A DNA stretch of 42,119 nucleotides from Actinobacteria bacterium UBA7422 (lineage in GTDB: Bacteria > Actinomycetota > Actinomycetes > S36-B12). The notes below the pieces were generated by a model. That model was not told where the DNA came from, ran no database searches, and saw only the letters and a program-made list of their open reading frames with translations. The position numbers were made by a program, and so were the translations under genes. This document shows, in pieces, positions 41,517-42,119 of this stretch; the stretch's first letter is position 1, and the number at the start of each line of letters is the position of its first letter. The DNA is taken from NCBI GenBank assembly GCA_002469525.1, contig DKME01000129.1, positions 8,217-50,335 of the forward strand. The letters run 5' to 3'.

Positions 41517-42119
41517 CTAGTTGATCCGGCCAACCGGCAGGCGGGTCTCAACGACAACGCCTTCAACTAATTCAATTCGGTAGGCGGCTGCACCTTCAGA
41601 GTCGTTTGGATCCGAATCTGGAAAGTCGCTCACAACTTCAATGGGGATCGTGTCTGAGTACAGAATTCCAATTCGATCGTCAGTTGCATAAGTTGTTGGC
41701 AGTGAACCGTTAGCAACTAGTTCATGAACAAGGGGGCGTCGCTGCTTCTCCGAGTCGTAGTGCACGCCGTTGCCATAGGGCAGCAGCCCTAATCCACCAA
41801 AAGCTGGTTGCAACTCCTTTCCATAGGAGTCAGTGGGACCACCAACATGCCAGCAGATCGATCCGGCGCTGACTCCGGCGAGAACAGTTCCGTCAAGCCA
41901 CGCTTGACGTAGGAGCGAGTCAAGGTTGTGCGCTTTCCAAACTGCCAACAAGTTCACAACGCTGCCACCTCCAACCCAAATCACGTCACTATTCCCAATT
42001 ATTTCTTCGGGAACGTGATTGGGCATGGGGAAGAGTGCCAAGTGGTCGACGTCGCAGTTCAATTCTCGCAATGCGCTGTACATGAGCGAGAGATAGCCTG
42101 GGTCATCGCCTGTTGCTGT
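41517..42119 (-). CDS. Peptidase E-like S51 serine peptidase (5' end outside window)
   Basis: The frame stays open to the right edge, so the N-terminus is missing; the visible part is about 200 residues. It has the S51 nucleophile elbow GVSAGSICWH, the preceding VIWVGGGSVVNLLAVW, and at the very edge GDDPGYLSLMYSAL, typical of peptidase E/cyanophycinase-like enzymes. Peptidase E cuts Asp-X dipeptides in the cytoplasm. It is convergent with hutG with only eight bases between stops. There is no clear link to histidine use. Confidence 0.85.
   Translation of the reverse strand, partial: TATGDDPGYLSLMYSALRELNCDVDHLALFPMPNHVPEEIIGNSDVIWVGGGSVVNLLAVWKAHNLDSLLRQAWLDGTVLAGVSAGSICWHVGGPTDSYGKELQPAFGGLGLLPYGNGVHYDSEKQRRPLVHELVANGSLPTTYATDDRIGILYSDTIPIEVVSDFPDSDPNDSEGAAAYRIELVEGVVVETRLPVGRIN

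Overview
The window looks like a chromosomal segment of a moderate-GC actinobacterium. The evidence is the gene repertoire (adenine phosphoribosyltransferase, TauE/SafE, an IclR-controlled hut locus), frequent GTG/TTG starts, 1-4 base gene overlaps, and a recurring leaderless-promoter layout in which a TANNNT box sits exactly 6 bases before the start codon. The exact lineage cannot be read from the sequence alone. No rRNA, tRNA, CRISPR, insertion sequence or phage gene was seen, and no gene-free stretch exceeds about 265 bases.

Region 1 (1-20939) is a lanthipeptide-type RiPP island. It holds a membrane protein with an ABC-transporter fold, a dead ATPase, a cyclic-nucleotide-binding-like domain and a winged helix; a ParA/MinD-like ATPase; a Nif11-type precursor with a core of about 13 residues; and an NHLM-type export set (membrane fusion protein, ABC transporter with intact C39 leader peptidase, second ABC subunit). 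On the opposite strand lies a class II synthetase LanM of the CCG zinc-ligand type. A second complete export set follows, and its C39 domain has lost the catalytic Cys and His. The + strand then continues, almost without gaps, into a solute-binding lipoprotein, a double-Cache/HAMP receptor with no output domain, and a secreted acetolactate decarboxylase-like enzyme. The likely flow is that LanM modifies the precursor core, the first exporter removes the leader and exports the product, and the second exporter acts as a non-cleaving partner or carries another cargo. The ParA-like, cNMP-like, binding-protein and receptor components suggest localisation or signal control. That last point is inference.

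Region 2 (21003-27629) is housekeeping and sugar metabolism: apt (minus), xylulokinase and a TauE/SafE permease (plus), two Gfo/Idh/MocA oxidoreductases (minus, overlapping), an SDR dehydrogenase and a small helical protein of unknown function.

Region 3 (27646-34686) is a sulfur-oxidation module. An ArsR-type regulator and a rhodanese-metallo-beta-lactamase persulfide dioxygenase-like protein (minus) diverge from a DsrE2-like protein, TusA, an FeS/NrfD fusion and a molybdopterin oxidoreductase (plus). The set resembles a cytoplasmic SoeABC sulfite dehydrogenase fed by sulfur carriers. A DUF2461 protein follows.

Region 4 (35350-42119) is histidine catabolism: hutU-hutI-hutH (minus, joined by ATGA overlaps) diverge from an IclR regulator and hutG (plus). 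The window ends inside a peptidase E-like gene.
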